64,000 bases of DNA from Bacteroidota bacterium (GCA_009909035.1 JAAAOB010000154.1:1-64000); one strand, 5' to 3'. Shown: positions 18,283 through 27,654, counted from the stretch's first letter. Notes: generated by a model from the letters alone, not told the origin. Made by a program: numbers and translations.

Positions 18283-20307
18283 TCAATCCCTCTCAAAAGT
18301 CATCTCATCTTTTCCAACACCGGTGATGGTCAGTGATTTCCAGTCCCGTGGAAGGTCCGTATCAATGCGCACAATTCCGTCATCCGTCAGCTCGATGCCT
18401 GCAAAACCGGCTAAAACCGATTGAAGCATCCCGCCCGCACCAGTTGCAAAATATGGATTTGTACCGCCGGCTACCTCGGCTATGACGCCAAAAGGCGGCA
18501 ATTTATTTGGCTGATATCCTTTTTGAAACAGTTCATACGCCTCCTCGGGATCGCCCAGGCGTGAACTGATGATTGAGTAGACGGAATGGGTCATGGCCGG
18601 CCCCCGGGGATCCACTCTTTGCTGGTAGTACTCCAGGTTTTTTCGCATCTGTTCCGGGTCCGTCACCATATTTAACGGGTAGGTAAGCAGGTTGACATCC
18701 GCCTGTTTAATCATCTCTCCGGTGTATGTGTCATGCTCACGGGTGGTCCCGTCTTCAAATTCCGGGATAGGAATTCGATCTGCAACCTCTGTCCACCTCG
18801 GGTCAGGATCGATCCCGAGAACGGCGGCTGCTTTTGTTGCAAAGCGGAGAGCAGAAATAGCGGTGGCATTGGTAAATGCATTGTTATCCACATTTTCGGC
18901 AAATTCATCGGCTGCTACAACATTGCGGATCTCATAGTTTCCGCTCTCGGTCAGCTCGGCGCGGCTCACCCAGAATTCTGCAATCTGTTGCAGCATTGGA
19001 TAGCCCTCGTCCTCAAGCCATGTTTTATCTTGCGTCACCCTGTAGTAATTCCAGAATGCAATACCGACCACAGCCGTTATGTGGTGCTGAAACGGGCCGG
19101 TAAGTGCCCAGACCGGGGTGGCTTCGCCGCCGGTATCATTGGATTCCCACGGGAACATCACGCCATCAAACCCGTGGCTGAACGCTTTGCTTTTGGCCCC
19201 GCCGATACGATCTGTCCGGTAATCGATTATAGAACGGGCAAGATCCGGCTGCAGCAGGAGCAGAGGGGGATACATCCAGAGTTCCGTATCCCAAAAAACG
19301 TGGCCGTTATAGCCAAGTCCCGAGAGCCCCATGGGTGAGAGGCTTAGCCGCGATCCTTCACGAACAAACGAGTAGAGATGGTAGAGCGCCATACGTACAT
19401 CGAGCTGATCCTGCCGGTTTCCTTCAATGATGATATCACTCTCCCAAAGCTGATCCCACTCGTGCTGGTGGCGCATCAACAGGCGATCGCGCCCCTCAAG
19501 CATCGCAAACACCGTGAGCCGCTCTGCACTGCTGAAGGGATCATCAAAATGCTCGGTGGAAGTTGCAGAACTCACAACAGAAAAACGGTAGGTTTCGCCC
19601 TGTTCAAGCTGTTTCTCCAGGTGCACGCGGTGCATGTTGTGATCCCAGTCTTCGTGAATATACCCGGGCATGTGTTCCTCCTCAAACAGAAAACTGTTCG
19701 ATACGGCAATTGTGTGTTTGCCGGTCGGACTATCAGCAACCGATGAGAACAGCGGTATCTGAACGTGCGGGCGATCAATAACGGCGTAATAATTCCTGAC
19801 ATCCCGCAGATGATTCGGCGCCTCTATCACGCTTGCCGGACGAATGGTAACCTCATCAAGGGCCGTTACCTCCATATCAATCAGACTTGTGAAGGGGAGA
19901 TGCCGCAAGGCCCGCACGCGGTAGGTAACCTCAACTTTTCCCTCCATTTCGAACGTGGTTTCGAAATAGGCGTCTCGCATGTTAAGCGTCTGCCGAACGT
20001 TGGTTATGTTATTGCTTGAAATCCGTTCCCCGTCAACATCCAGGTCCATTCCTGCAAAATTAAATCCGCGAAGAATATTGGAGGTCCGGCCCCGGCCGTA
20101 GTAATCGTAGACACCGTTTAATACCGTGTCGCTTACTTTCAGCGGCTCTGCGGACGACACGATACCTATCATGCCGTTTGCGGCCGTTACCCCGTAGTAG
20201 TTCGACGGGTCTATGGATTCAGCTTCAATCATCCACCCGGTATCCTGTGCCTGGAGGAGTCCGGACGTGGTAAAGAGTAAGAAAAGAAACAGGAGGTATC
20301 TGGTCAT
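18283..20307 (-). CDS. GH65 family glycoside hydrolase, secreted
   Basis: A 674-aa protein with signal peptide MTRYLLFLFLLFTTSGLLQAQ; this Met (20307) is preferred over one 12 codons upstream because it puts the signal first. The (alpha/alpha)6 region has Asp340 in VFWDTELWMYPP, Glu468 in AADEFAENVDNNAFTN and Glu611 in GVIAEVAGG. The spacing of these three matches the triad recalled for the hydrolytic GH65 enzymes PGGHG (Asp301, Glu430, Glu574) and Flavobacterium kojibiose hydrolase. A Glu at the last position, where phosphorylases bind phosphate, favours hydrolysis. Likely substrate: an alpha-glucoside such as kojibiose or a glucosyl-glycerol type compound. Last gene of the symporter-kinase-amylosucrase set. 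Confidence 0.87.
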   Translation of the reverse strand: MTRYLLFLFLLFTTSGLLQAQDTGWMIEAESIDPSNYYGVTAANGMIGIVSSAEPLKVSDTVLNGVYDYYGRGRTSNILRGFNFAGMDLDVDGERISSNNITNVRQTLNMRDAYFETTFEMEGKVEVTYRVRALRHLPFTSLIDMEVTALDEVTIRPASVIEAPNHLRDVRNYYAVIDRPHVQIPLFSSVADSPTGKHTIAVSNSFLFEEEHMPGYIHEDWDHNMHRVHLEKQLEQGETYRFSVVSSATSTEHFDDPFSSAERLTVFAMLEGRDRLLMRHQHEWDQLWESDIIIEGNRQDQLDVRMALYHLYSFVREGSRLSLSPMGLSGLGYNGHVFWDTELWMYPPLLLLQPDLARSIIDYRTDRIGGAKSKAFSHGFDGVMFPWESNDTGGEATPVWALTGPFQHHITAVVGIAFWNYYRVTQDKTWLEDEGYPMLQQIAEFWVSRAELTESGNYEIRNVVAADEFAENVDNNAFTNATAISALRFATKAAAVLGIDPDPRWTEVADRIPIPEFEDGTTREHDTYTGEMIKQADVNLLTYPLNMVTDPEQMRKNLEYYQQRVDPRGPAMTHSVYSIISSRLGDPEEAYELFQKGYQPNKLPPFGVIAEVAGGTNPYFATGAGGMLQSVLAGFAGIELTDDGIVRIDTDLPRDWKSLTITGVGKDEMTFERD

Positions 20308-20437
20308 TGGTTTATGGATTTGGGTTGTGAGAATAGAGACCATGTCTCGGCTGGATCAACATCTGAGTATAATGTAGCACTTAAAAAGAGATTGTATCAA
20401 TTTTTTTCACGATGCAAAGGTCCCTTTCTCCACCTGG

Positions 20438-22384
20438 TCAATCAACCGCCGGCTTCTTTTTCAGCGCCATCCATTGGTAGGGCTTTAACCGGAGTGGAGC
20501 TGAAAGCGTTACCGTTTTTGAAGACCAAAGGTCTGTCAGCGGGGTGTCGGGATCGCAGTTGATGGCTTGCAGTAACGGGTAGCTCTCTGCATCGGTTGAG
20601 TGCTCGCTGAAGTTGCATACACAAACGATGGCTCCACCGGGTCCTGAGCGTTTAAAACAGAACAGGTACCGGTTTTGAAGGTCATAAAAGGTTGTCTCCG
20701 ATTCACCAAAAAGAGGCTCAGCTGTCCGCATGTCCATCAACTTTCTGAGATTGCCAAACATCTGGCTCTCTTTGGTTCCGGGACGGTTGCGATTTTTTAT
20801 GCTCTTTTCCTTAAACGGCACCCTGTGTACCCAGCGGGAATCGTGTTTTTTACCCGGTTCAGATCGATAGGAGTAGTCATTCATCAGGGCGAGTTCATCT
20901 CCGAGATAGATCAATGGAATACCCCCGATACATGCTGTAATAGCGTACAGCAGCGTCATCCGCCGGATGGCATACTCCTGCTCGAGCGGGTCGCCGTTTT
21001 CAAACCCTTTTTCCAGTCCCGCCAGAGATGCTGCCATTCCACACACTCGCATATCACCCGTGTCGGGGTTGTGCTGAAATGGTTCGCCGCGTGAAAAGGA
21101 TCCCGGGAAAGATCCAACATAAAACTGGTTGAGAAACTGGCGGTGATCGTACCCGTTGATCCCGACGGACCGGGCATCTTCATCCGAAAAGGTCCAGCCG
21201 ATATCATCGTGGCCGCGAACATAATTTACCCACGAGGTGCCGCCGGGAATCTTAAAACGATTCTTCATGGAGTGGAGCAAAAGCCGTACATCACGCGTGG
21301 CAAGGGTTTCCCACATCAGCGCCATCAGGAGCGGGTTGTAGGAGAGTTCACACTCCTCCTGTGAAATATAGCTGTTCACAAAATCCGGGTGAACAATAGC
21401 TTCGGACTTAAAGAGAACGGCCGGGGCTGCAATATTGGTGAGTGCGTTGAGTGCACGAACAAGCCGGTGGGCTTCCGGCTGATTTTCCGACGTGGTTCCC
21501 AGTGTTTTACCTGTAAATGCAATCGCGTCCAGGCGAAATATTTCAACACCGCGGTTGGCCAGGAATAGCATCTCATCCAGGATATGGCGAAACAGGTCGG
21601 GGTTTTTGTAATTGAGATCCCACTGGTAGTTATGAAACGTAGTCCAGACCCATTTTTCCGCCTCTTCAACCCAGGTGAAGTTACCGCGGCGGACATCCGG
21701 AAAGATTTCACGCAGGGTTTGATCATACTGATCGGGCAGCGTACGGTCATCAAACATGTGGTAGAACTCCTGGAATCGTTCATCTCCATTTTTTGCCTTT
21801 TTGGCCCATCGATGCTCATCTGATGTATGATTAAAAACAAAATCAGCACAAAGTGATATTCCTTCGCTTCTAAGCTTTGCGGAAAGCCTCTCCAGGTCCT
21901 TCATTGTTCCAAGATCTTTTCGGACGGTTCGGTAGTTCGAAACCGCGTAGCCTCCGTCATTCTGTTCATCGGGACAGTCAAAAAAAGGCATCAAGTGAAA
22001 ATAGGTGACGTTGAGCTCTTTCAGGTACGGAATGCGTTGTTCGAGTGACGGTATATCCTCTGCAAAAAGGTCGGCATATCCTGCTGCACCCACCTGGTCA
22101 TTATTGGAGAACCAGCCGGGATCCTTTTCACGCTTTTTGTCCAGTTTCCGGAGCTCAACGGACCTGTCCGCATGAGCATCAATTGCGGTTTTCAATATCT
22201 CTTCAAGGTGATAGAAAAAATCGTACCGATCGCCGTAAAGTTTGTACAGGTATGCAAATAGGTCAGGAAATTGTTCTTTAATTCGCGGTTTTACAGTTTT
22301 CCATGAACTCTTCTTTTTCCCGGAACAATACGTTTTCAGGCGTGGAAGGAGGCGCTCGAGACTGATGCTCTGTTTTGTTTTCAT
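20438..22384 (-). CDS. Amylosucrase (GH13)
   Basis: This enzyme takes glucose from sucrose to extend an alpha-glucan and frees fructose. The 648-aa sequence has the catalytic nucleophile Asp286 in EIFRLDAIAF, the acid/base Glu328 in VLFKSEAIV and the third acid Asp393 in VRGHDDIGWTF. These are the same residue numbers as in Neisseria amylosucrase as recalled. The helical N-terminal domain, VGAAGYADLFAEDIPSLEQRI and NDGGYAVSNYR also fit. No signal peptide, so it is cytoplasmic. Next to a PfkB kinase that could phosphorylate the fructose. Sucrose hydrolase activity is the main alternative. Confidence 0.92.
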   Translation of the reverse strand: MKTKQSISLERLLPRLKTYCSGKKKSSWKTVKPRIKEQFPDLFAYLYKLYGDRYDFFYHLEEILKTAIDAHADRSVELRKLDKKREKDPGWFSNNDQVGAAGYADLFAEDIPSLEQRIPYLKELNVTYFHLMPFFDCPDEQNDGGYAVSNYRTVRKDLGTMKDLERLSAKLRSEGISLCADFVFNHTSDEHRWAKKAKNGDERFQEFYHMFDDRTLPDQYDQTLREIFPDVRRGNFTWVEEAEKWVWTTFHNYQWDLNYKNPDLFRHILDEMLFLANRGVEIFRLDAIAFTGKTLGTTSENQPEAHRLVRALNALTNIAAPAVLFKSEAIVHPDFVNSYISQEECELSYNPLLMALMWETLATRDVRLLLHSMKNRFKIPGGTSWVNYVRGHDDIGWTFSDEDARSVGINGYDHRQFLNQFYVGSFPGSFSRGEPFQHNPDTGDMRVCGMAASLAGLEKGFENGDPLEQEYAIRRMTLLYAITACIGGIPLIYLGDELALMNDYSYRSEPGKKHDSRWVHRVPFKEKSIKNRNRPGTKESQMFGNLRKLMDMRTAEPLFGESETTFYDLQNRYLFCFKRSGPGGAIVCVCNFSEHSTDAESYPLLQAINCDPDTPLTDLWSSKTVTLSAPLRLKPYQWMALKKKPAVD

Positions 22385-22504
22385 ACAGGTCGTTGGTGTA
22401 AAATGATTGATGACATAAAAACAGCTTGGTTTGGAGGTTTTAGCGTAAGGCTTCGGACAGTTTGAGTTGACGTAAAAATCCGGGAGGTGAGAAGGTGCCG
22501 TTGT

Positions 22505-23380
22505 CTACTTTACAGCTTCAATCAACTCATCATCGGGGTCGGGTATACCTCCTTTTTGCTCAGCTACCCAGGCCGCGTAGCGGTTCGCTTTTTTGATGGT
22601 TTCATCCCATGGATTATTTTTCAGTGTATGGAAGATAAAACAGGCCCAAAACGCATCTCCAACCCCAACAAAATCCCCGATACCTGAGGTAATTTTTACG
22701 GCTGACTCAATATAGTGACCACCATCACGATCAAAATAGATAGATCCGTCGGCTCCGAGGGTCAGGATCATCCCTTTGAGGTCGAATTTCTGAAGCAGCG
22801 CAGACTCCTCATCCAGGTCAAACATCCGGCCAACCTGCTCCCATTCGTCTCGATTCATTTTCACGTAATCTGACCTTTTCAGCGAGAATTCGATCACAGG
22901 TTTTGATACGAATGGAGGCCTGAGGTTCACATCAAGAAACAGGAGACACTTTTTGGGAAGGTGTGAAAGGATTTTTTGCAGCGTAATTTTATTTGTTGAG
23001 CTGCGCTGGGCCAGTGTGGCAAACGTGAACGCATCGGCCGATTCAGCAAGCTCCGGAAGATCGTCCGGGGGTTCAATAAAATCCCAGGCTACACGCTTAT
23101 GGATGGTATAGGTTGGTTCATTTTCTTCAACCATATGCACCGAAACGGTTCCCGTGGGATAATCCGATCGCTGAATATGCTTAGTCGATAACTCCTTCCT
23201 TGACATGATATCCAACAGCTGGCTGCCCAGCTCATCCCGGCCCACTGCACTGATGAGATGCGATCTCTGTTTCAGAAAGTGGAGGTGCATGGCGACGTTA
23301 AAGGGTGATCCGCCGGGCCGTTTGTAATCTTTAAACTGGTCCCAAAGAATCTCGCCATAATGCAGTATCGTTTTACTCAT
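22505..23380 (-). CDS. PfkB family carbohydrate kinase, probable fructokinase
   Basis: A ribokinase-fold sugar kinase of 291 aa. The start YGEILWDQFKDYKRPGGSPFNVAMHL matches the PfkB sugar-binding site of fructokinases. The C-terminal catalytic region SGIGDFVGVGDAFWACFI has the anion hole and catalytic Asp, here as GVGDAF instead of the usual GAGDAF. Encoded directly upstream of amylosucrase, whose by-product is fructose, so fructokinase is the most economical reading. Confidence 0.87.
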   Translation of the reverse strand: MSKTILHYGEILWDQFKDYKRPGGSPFNVAMHLHFLKQRSHLISAVGRDELGSQLLDIMSRKELSTKHIQRSDYPTGTVSVHMVEENEPTYTIHKRVAWDFIEPPDDLPELAESADAFTFATLAQRSSTNKITLQKILSHLPKKCLLFLDVNLRPPFVSKPVIEFSLKRSDYVKMNRDEWEQVGRMFDLDEESALLQKFDLKGMILTLGADGSIYFDRDGGHYIESAVKITSGIGDFVGVGDAFWACFIFHTLKNNPWDETIKKANRYAAWVAEQKGGIPDPDDELIEAVK

Positions 23381-23472
23381 AGATCTGTTATTAAACCTGA
23401 AAAATCATGTGATATCACCGGTTGCCCGAAAAACTAAATGGGACCGGCTGCGGAGGACATCGCCCTTTTCAG

Positions 23473-25056
23473 CTACCAGAAATATCCAACAATCATAGCC
23501 GTAAGAATCAGCAGGGCAACGGATTGGTAGCGGTAATTTTGCCACTTCGGAAGCCCTTCAAGATCTTTTGTCTCGTCATCATACATTTTTTTACTCCAGG
23601 TATACTGATCAACTACATCTTGATCCGGAGCTTCTGTGTTTATGCTGACGCCTATCATAATGGCACCGTTAACCAACAGAAGGACAAAACAGGCGTACAG
23701 AAAGTGGATATCCATCAGACCAAAAATTTCATTGCTGAAAAATCCAATAATCCCGATCGGAATTCCAACCGCAAGAGAGTAGAACGCCCCGTGGCGGTTG
23801 GCCCGTTTCCAAAAAATTCCAAGTATAAAACAGATAACAATCGGCGGGGTGATGTAGGCAAGGATTGACTGGAGGTAGGTCCAGAGGGTCTCGAACTGTA
23901 TGATTTGCGGCGCCCAAAGCACGGCAAAGACCATGAACAGGAACGTTACAAGCCGGCCGATGTTGACCAGGGCATCCTGCGAGATGTCCGGTTTATAAAA
24001 TTTAACGAAGTCCATTGTGACCAGTGTGGAGGCTGAATTGAGTGTAGAGTCAATGCTTGACATAATGGCCGCAATCATGGCTGCGATAATGAACCCTCTG
24101 AGCCCGACAGGCAACAGGTCGAACGTCAGGGTTGGAAAAACGAGATCGGGATTGGGAAGTTCAGGGTAGAGCACAAGAGCAATCGTGCCGGGAAGAACCA
24201 TCAAAAAGAGAACGGGAAGTTTTAACAGACCGGCAAAGAGCGCACCCCAGCGCCCGTGATTCAGGTCTTTCGCGCCAAGCGTTCGCTGAACAATAAACTG
24301 ATTTGTTGCCCAGAAGTAGAAACCGATAATAAACACCCCGGTAAATAGTCCGGGCCAGGGGAGGAATGAGTCGTCGGCCGGCAGGATCAGGTTCATGCCA
24401 TTTTCAGGTGCAGCGTTTACAAGCTGTTCCCAGCTGTCGAGCTGGCTAAAAGCAAGAAAGGCGATGACGATGGATCCCAGGATTAAAATCACGGCCTGAA
24501 TCGTGTCGGTGATCACCACAGCCGATAGCCCGCCGAAAATGGTGTAGATGCCTGCCAGGATACCCAGAATCATGATGGGTATCCAGATTGGAGCTTCCGG
24601 GTAGAGCATTTGGATAACAATGCCCCCGGCATAGAGCCCGGCGGCTGCATCAATAAACATGTTGGCAAAAACGGTAAATCCCGAAAAAATGACCCGGGAG
24701 CGTCGGTCGAACCGGGTTTCCAAAAACTGTGGCATGGTATAAACCTTGGCGCGCAGGTAGAATGGAAGTATAAAAAAGACAAAAAATATCAGGATAACCG
24801 TTGCGGCCCACTCGTAATTAAATACCGCAATTCCCCGGGCGTATCCTTCGCCGGCAAGACCTACAAACGAACTGCCTGACATATTGGAAGCATAAAGCGA
24901 AAATCCAACCAGTGGCCACAATAAGGTGCGTCCGGCCAGAAAGTAATCCTCCGAATCTTTGGTGTTTCGCCCCACCCAATACCCAATAAACAAGGTGGAA
25001 ACGATGTAAACGATTATAACAACCCAGTCGAGAAGGACAATTTCAAATTCAGCCAT
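23473..25056 (-). CDS. Sodium/solute symporter (SSS family), copy 2
   Basis: A 527-aa carrier with the SSS start LDWVVIIVYIVSTLFIGYWVG, DSEDYFLAGRTLLWPLVGFS and the sodium-site helix AAIMSSIDSTLNSASTLVT. FVGLAGEGYARGIAVFNYEW resembles the SGLT-like sugar carriers. It is probably the entry route for the substrate of the downstream kinase, amylosucrase and GH65 (gaps of 92, 120 and 130 bases, same strand). A perfect LacI-type operator lies 39 bases upstream of its start. Confidence 0.93.
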   Translation of the reverse strand: MAEFEIVLLDWVVIIVYIVSTLFIGYWVGRNTKDSEDYFLAGRTLLWPLVGFSLYASNMSGSSFVGLAGEGYARGIAVFNYEWAATVILIFFVFFILPFYLRAKVYTMPQFLETRFDRRSRVIFSGFTVFANMFIDAAAGLYAGGIVIQMLYPEAPIWIPIMILGILAGIYTIFGGLSAVVITDTIQAVILILGSIVIAFLAFSQLDSWEQLVNAAPENGMNLILPADDSFLPWPGLFTGVFIIGFYFWATNQFIVQRTLGAKDLNHGRWGALFAGLLKLPVLFLMVLPGTIALVLYPELPNPDLVFPTLTFDLLPVGLRGFIIAAMIAAIMSSIDSTLNSASTLVTMDFVKFYKPDISQDALVNIGRLVTFLFMVFAVLWAPQIIQFETLWTYLQSILAYITPPIVICFILGIFWKRANRHGAFYSLAVGIPIGIIGFFSNEIFGLMDIHFLYACFVLLLVNGAIMIGVSINTEAPDQDVVDQYTWSKKMYDDETKDLEGLPKWQNYRYQSVALLILTAMIVGYFW

Positions 25057-25094
25057 TCGCAGAGACGAGAACTAAACTAACGTTTTAGTGACCA

Positions 25095-25112
25095 TGCGAA
25101 AGCGCTTTCGCA
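25095..25112. promoter_or_regulatory. LacI/GalR-type operator
   Basis: TGCGAAAGCGCTTTCGCA is a perfect 18-bp palindrome with the central CG step and AAAGCGCTTT core typical of LacI-family repressor sites. It lies between the ThuA-like gene and the symporter, 39 bases before the symporter start, so it probably controls symporter-kinase-amylosucrase-GH65. No LacI-family regulator gene is in the window. Confidence 0.8.
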
Positions 25113-25214
25113 CGATCGCATATTTAAGGAAATCAATTACAAGAAGCAAGACTTTCTCATTGAAGCTATTTAAACGTGAAGATTACAGCTCATTAAACAG
25201 CTTCATTAAATGGA

Positions 25215-26024
25215 TTATTTGCCACCGGCTGCCATAGCGTACCGTATTCCACCCCAGAGATGCTCCAGGAAGAGCGGTTCATCATAGGACTCGGTCGTAT
25301 GCCCAAGGCCGGTATAAAACACGCGACCGCCTTCAAACTCATGATACCAGGCAATCGGGTGATTTCCGGGGTGATCGCTCCCCTCATAGCTGTCGGTATC
25401 AAGTCGAAGCAATACGTGAATGTGTTCTTCAAACCGCCTAAAATTGTACCATTCGTCACTGCGGGTCCAGCGCTCCGGCAGCGGTTCCGTTGCTGGATGC
25501 GTTGAGTTTTCTGTACGGATGTCTGCTGAATGAATTCCGGGTGGATGGTTATCAAACCAGGCGCCCAGCATTTTTCCGTACCAGGGCCAGTCATATTCTG
25601 TATCGGAAGCAGAATGAACTCCCACAACACCACCTCCATCCCGAACATACTTCTTAAATGCCGTTTTCTGCTCGTCATTGAAAATCGTGCCGGTTGTATT
25701 TAACAGAACGACTGCGTCAAAACGTGCAAGTGAACCAGGAGTAAAAAACGAGGCGTCTTCGGTGGCCAGAACACCTGTGTTATTTTTTTCACCGAGAGTG
25801 TAGAGTGCATCACGACCCGCTTCGATGGAGCTGTGCCGCCAACCGGCTGTTTTGGAAAAGACAAGTATCTGCTGTTCAGCTCCCGGCAGCAGGTGACCAA
25901 AATGAGTTACACCGTCCGGAAAACTGCCTACGCTGCCGGCCGATTTTTCGTTTCCATTACATGCGACTAATAGAATCAGCATGATGAAATATCCCGTAGT
26001 AAAGAGTAGTTGTTTTTTCTCCAT
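25215..26024 (-). CDS. ThuA-like domain lipoprotein
   Basis: The signal peptide LILLVACNGNEK has a clear lipobox. The domain VFSKTAGWRHSSIEAGRDAL, DAVVLLNTTGTIFNDEQKTAFKKYV and GGGVVGVHSASDTEYDWPWYG is the glutamine-amidotransferase-like ThuA fold (PF06283). The tail HEFEGGRVFYTGLGHTTESY is also diagnostic. ThuA was first linked to trehalose utilisation, where 3-keto-trehalose is an intermediate; it often neighbours DUF1080 and Gfo/Idh genes. Here it lies upstream of the LacI operator on the same strand as the amylosucrase set. Confidence 0.9.
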   Translation of the reverse strand: MEKKQLLFTTGYFIMLILLVACNGNEKSAGSVGSFPDGVTHFGHLLPGAEQQILVFSKTAGWRHSSIEAGRDALYTLGEKNNTGVLATEDASFFTPGSLARFDAVVLLNTTGTIFNDEQKTAFKKYVRDGGGVVGVHSASDTEYDWPWYGKMLGAWFDNHPPGIHSADIRTENSTHPATEPLPERWTRSDEWYNFRRFEEHIHVLLRLDTDSYEGSDHPGNHPIAWYHEFEGGRVFYTGLGHTTESYDEPLFLEHLWGGIRYAMAAGGK

Positions 26025-26332
26025 ATGTGAATTTATTTATCAAATTAGACCTGCATCCGATAAAAATAGTCCTTAAATGAAGGTATTCAAAGTGAAGAGA
26101 TACAGAATTAACTTCTGCTGTTTTCTTGAATAAAAAATGTGCAGGGTCCCTCTTCATGGAAAGGGATCTGTTGGTTCTTTCGGTTGAAATCGATGAAAGA
26201 GGTTGCCCAGAGAGGGCATTCATTTTCGAACCTGTTTTAATCAGTTATGAATTCTGATATATTTCGTTTAACTGATTGAGAGTCAACGGTAGTCTCCTGC
26301 CAAAAATGAAGGTTTTTAAAAAAAAGGATTGT
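26025..26332. other. Divergent intergenic region, no gene recognised
   Basis: This 308-base AT-rich stretch separates the ThuA-like gene (minus) from the glycosyltransferase (plus). It must hold both promoters, but no clear promoter pair, operator or RNA gene was identified. Confidence 0.5.
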
Positions 26333-27574
26333 ATGACAAAATCTAAACAGCTACTGATCATTGGGTTCGTGTGGCCTGAACCGGCATCTTCGGCAGCGGG
26401 AAGTCGAATGATGCAGCTCATTCGCTATTTCAAAGATCAACAGTGGGATATCACATTTGCAAGCGCTTCCAATAAAACTCCGCATACGGCCGATTTGGAG
26501 TCTCTCGGTATTACAATGAAGTCCATTGAGATCAACGATGAAACATTTGACCAGTTTGTAAAAGAGCTTCAGCCCGGCATGGTTCTTTTTGATCGCTTTA
26601 TGACCGAGGAGCAATTTGGCTGGCGGGTCCATGCAGCGGTTCCCGGGGCAGTTCGGCTACTCGATATGGAAGATCTGCACTGCCTGCGCCATGGCCGCCA
26701 GATGGCTGTGAACGAGGGGCGGGAGTTCACGGAAACCGATTTAATATCCGATCTTTCAATGAGAGAGATCGCCTCGATCTACCGGTGCGATTTATCGCTT
26801 ATTATTTCAGAACATGAGATGGATTTACTGCGAAGCTTCTTTGACATAGACTGGGATTTATTAGCGTATATGCCCTACTTTTTGCAGCCCATCACGCCGA
26901 AACAGAAGAGATCCTGGCCCGGGTTTGAAGAGAGGAACCGGTTTATTTCAATCGGGAATTTCAGGCATAAACCGAATCTCGATTCCGTTCTGTACCTGAA
27001 AGAGGAGATCTGGCCGTTCATCCGAAAAAAGCTGAGGGGAGCTGAAATCAATCTTTATGGCGCCTACCCATCTCAATCTGTTCGGCAGCTTCATGATCCC
27101 GACAACGGGTTTTTGATCAAAGGCCGGGCAAAGGATTCAAAAGAAGTCCTGAGGTCTGCCCGGGTTCTGCTGGCACCGCTGCGATTTGGGGCCGGACTGA
27201 AGGGCAAGCTTACGGAAGCGATGCTCTGCGGCACACCAAGTGTCACCACATCTATCGGGGCAGAAGGTATTAACGGGTACCTGGGGTGGCCGGGAGAGAT
27301 TACCGATCATCCGGAAAAATTTGCTGCAGAGGCCGTCCGGCTTATGACCAGCCCTGCAGAGTGGTCCGTAGCTCAGCAACGCGGCATCGACATTATCAAC
27401 AGACGATTTCGCTCGCATGATTTCCGGGATACATTAACAAACCGAATTGAAGAGATCCGCAAAAAGTTGTCCACCCACAGGCACAATAATTTTACCGGGG
27501 CTATGCTGATGCACCATACCATGGCGAGCACGCGGTTTATGACCCGCTGGATTGAGGAGAAAAATAAACCGTGA
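26333..27574 (+). CDS. Glycosyltransferase family 1/4-like protein
   Basis: A GT-B fold protein of ~413 aa. The N-terminal domain has IIGFVWPEPASSAAGSRMMQL, typical of GT4 acceptor domains. The C-terminal half has SIGNFRHKPNLDSVLYL and RVLLAPLRFGAGLKGKLTEAM with CGTPSVTTSIGAEGI, the nucleotide-sugar binding region with its conserved glutamate. I take the ATG at 26333 because it places the first beta strand directly after it; an upstream ATG (26306) and TTG (26276) are in frame. It stands alone, so the product sugar cannot be inferred. Confidence 0.82.
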   Translation: MTKSKQLLIIGFVWPEPASSAAGSRMMQLIRYFKDQQWDITFASASNKTPHTADLESLGITMKSIEINDETFDQFVKELQPGMVLFDRFMTEEQFGWRVHAAVPGAVRLLDMEDLHCLRHGRQMAVNEGREFTETDLISDLSMREIASIYRCDLSLIISEHEMDLLRSFFDIDWDLLAYMPYFLQPITPKQKRSWPGFEERNRFISIGNFRHKPNLDSVLYLKEEIWPFIRKKLRGAEINLYGAYPSQSVRQLHDPDNGFLIKGRAKDSKEVLRSARVLLAPLRFGAGLKGKLTEAMLCGTPSVTTSIGAEGINGYLGWPGEITDHPEKFAAEAVRLMTSPAEWSVAQQRGIDIINRRFRSHDFRDTLTNRIEEIRKKLSTHRHNNFTGAMLMHHTMASTRFMTRWIEEKNKP

Positions 27575-27654
27575 ATCGGCCAGATCAATGCAGGAGTGAC
27601 TCTCCTCTATGATATAGACGGATTGAACTCTTTGCGTTGGGTGAGTTTCGTCTT

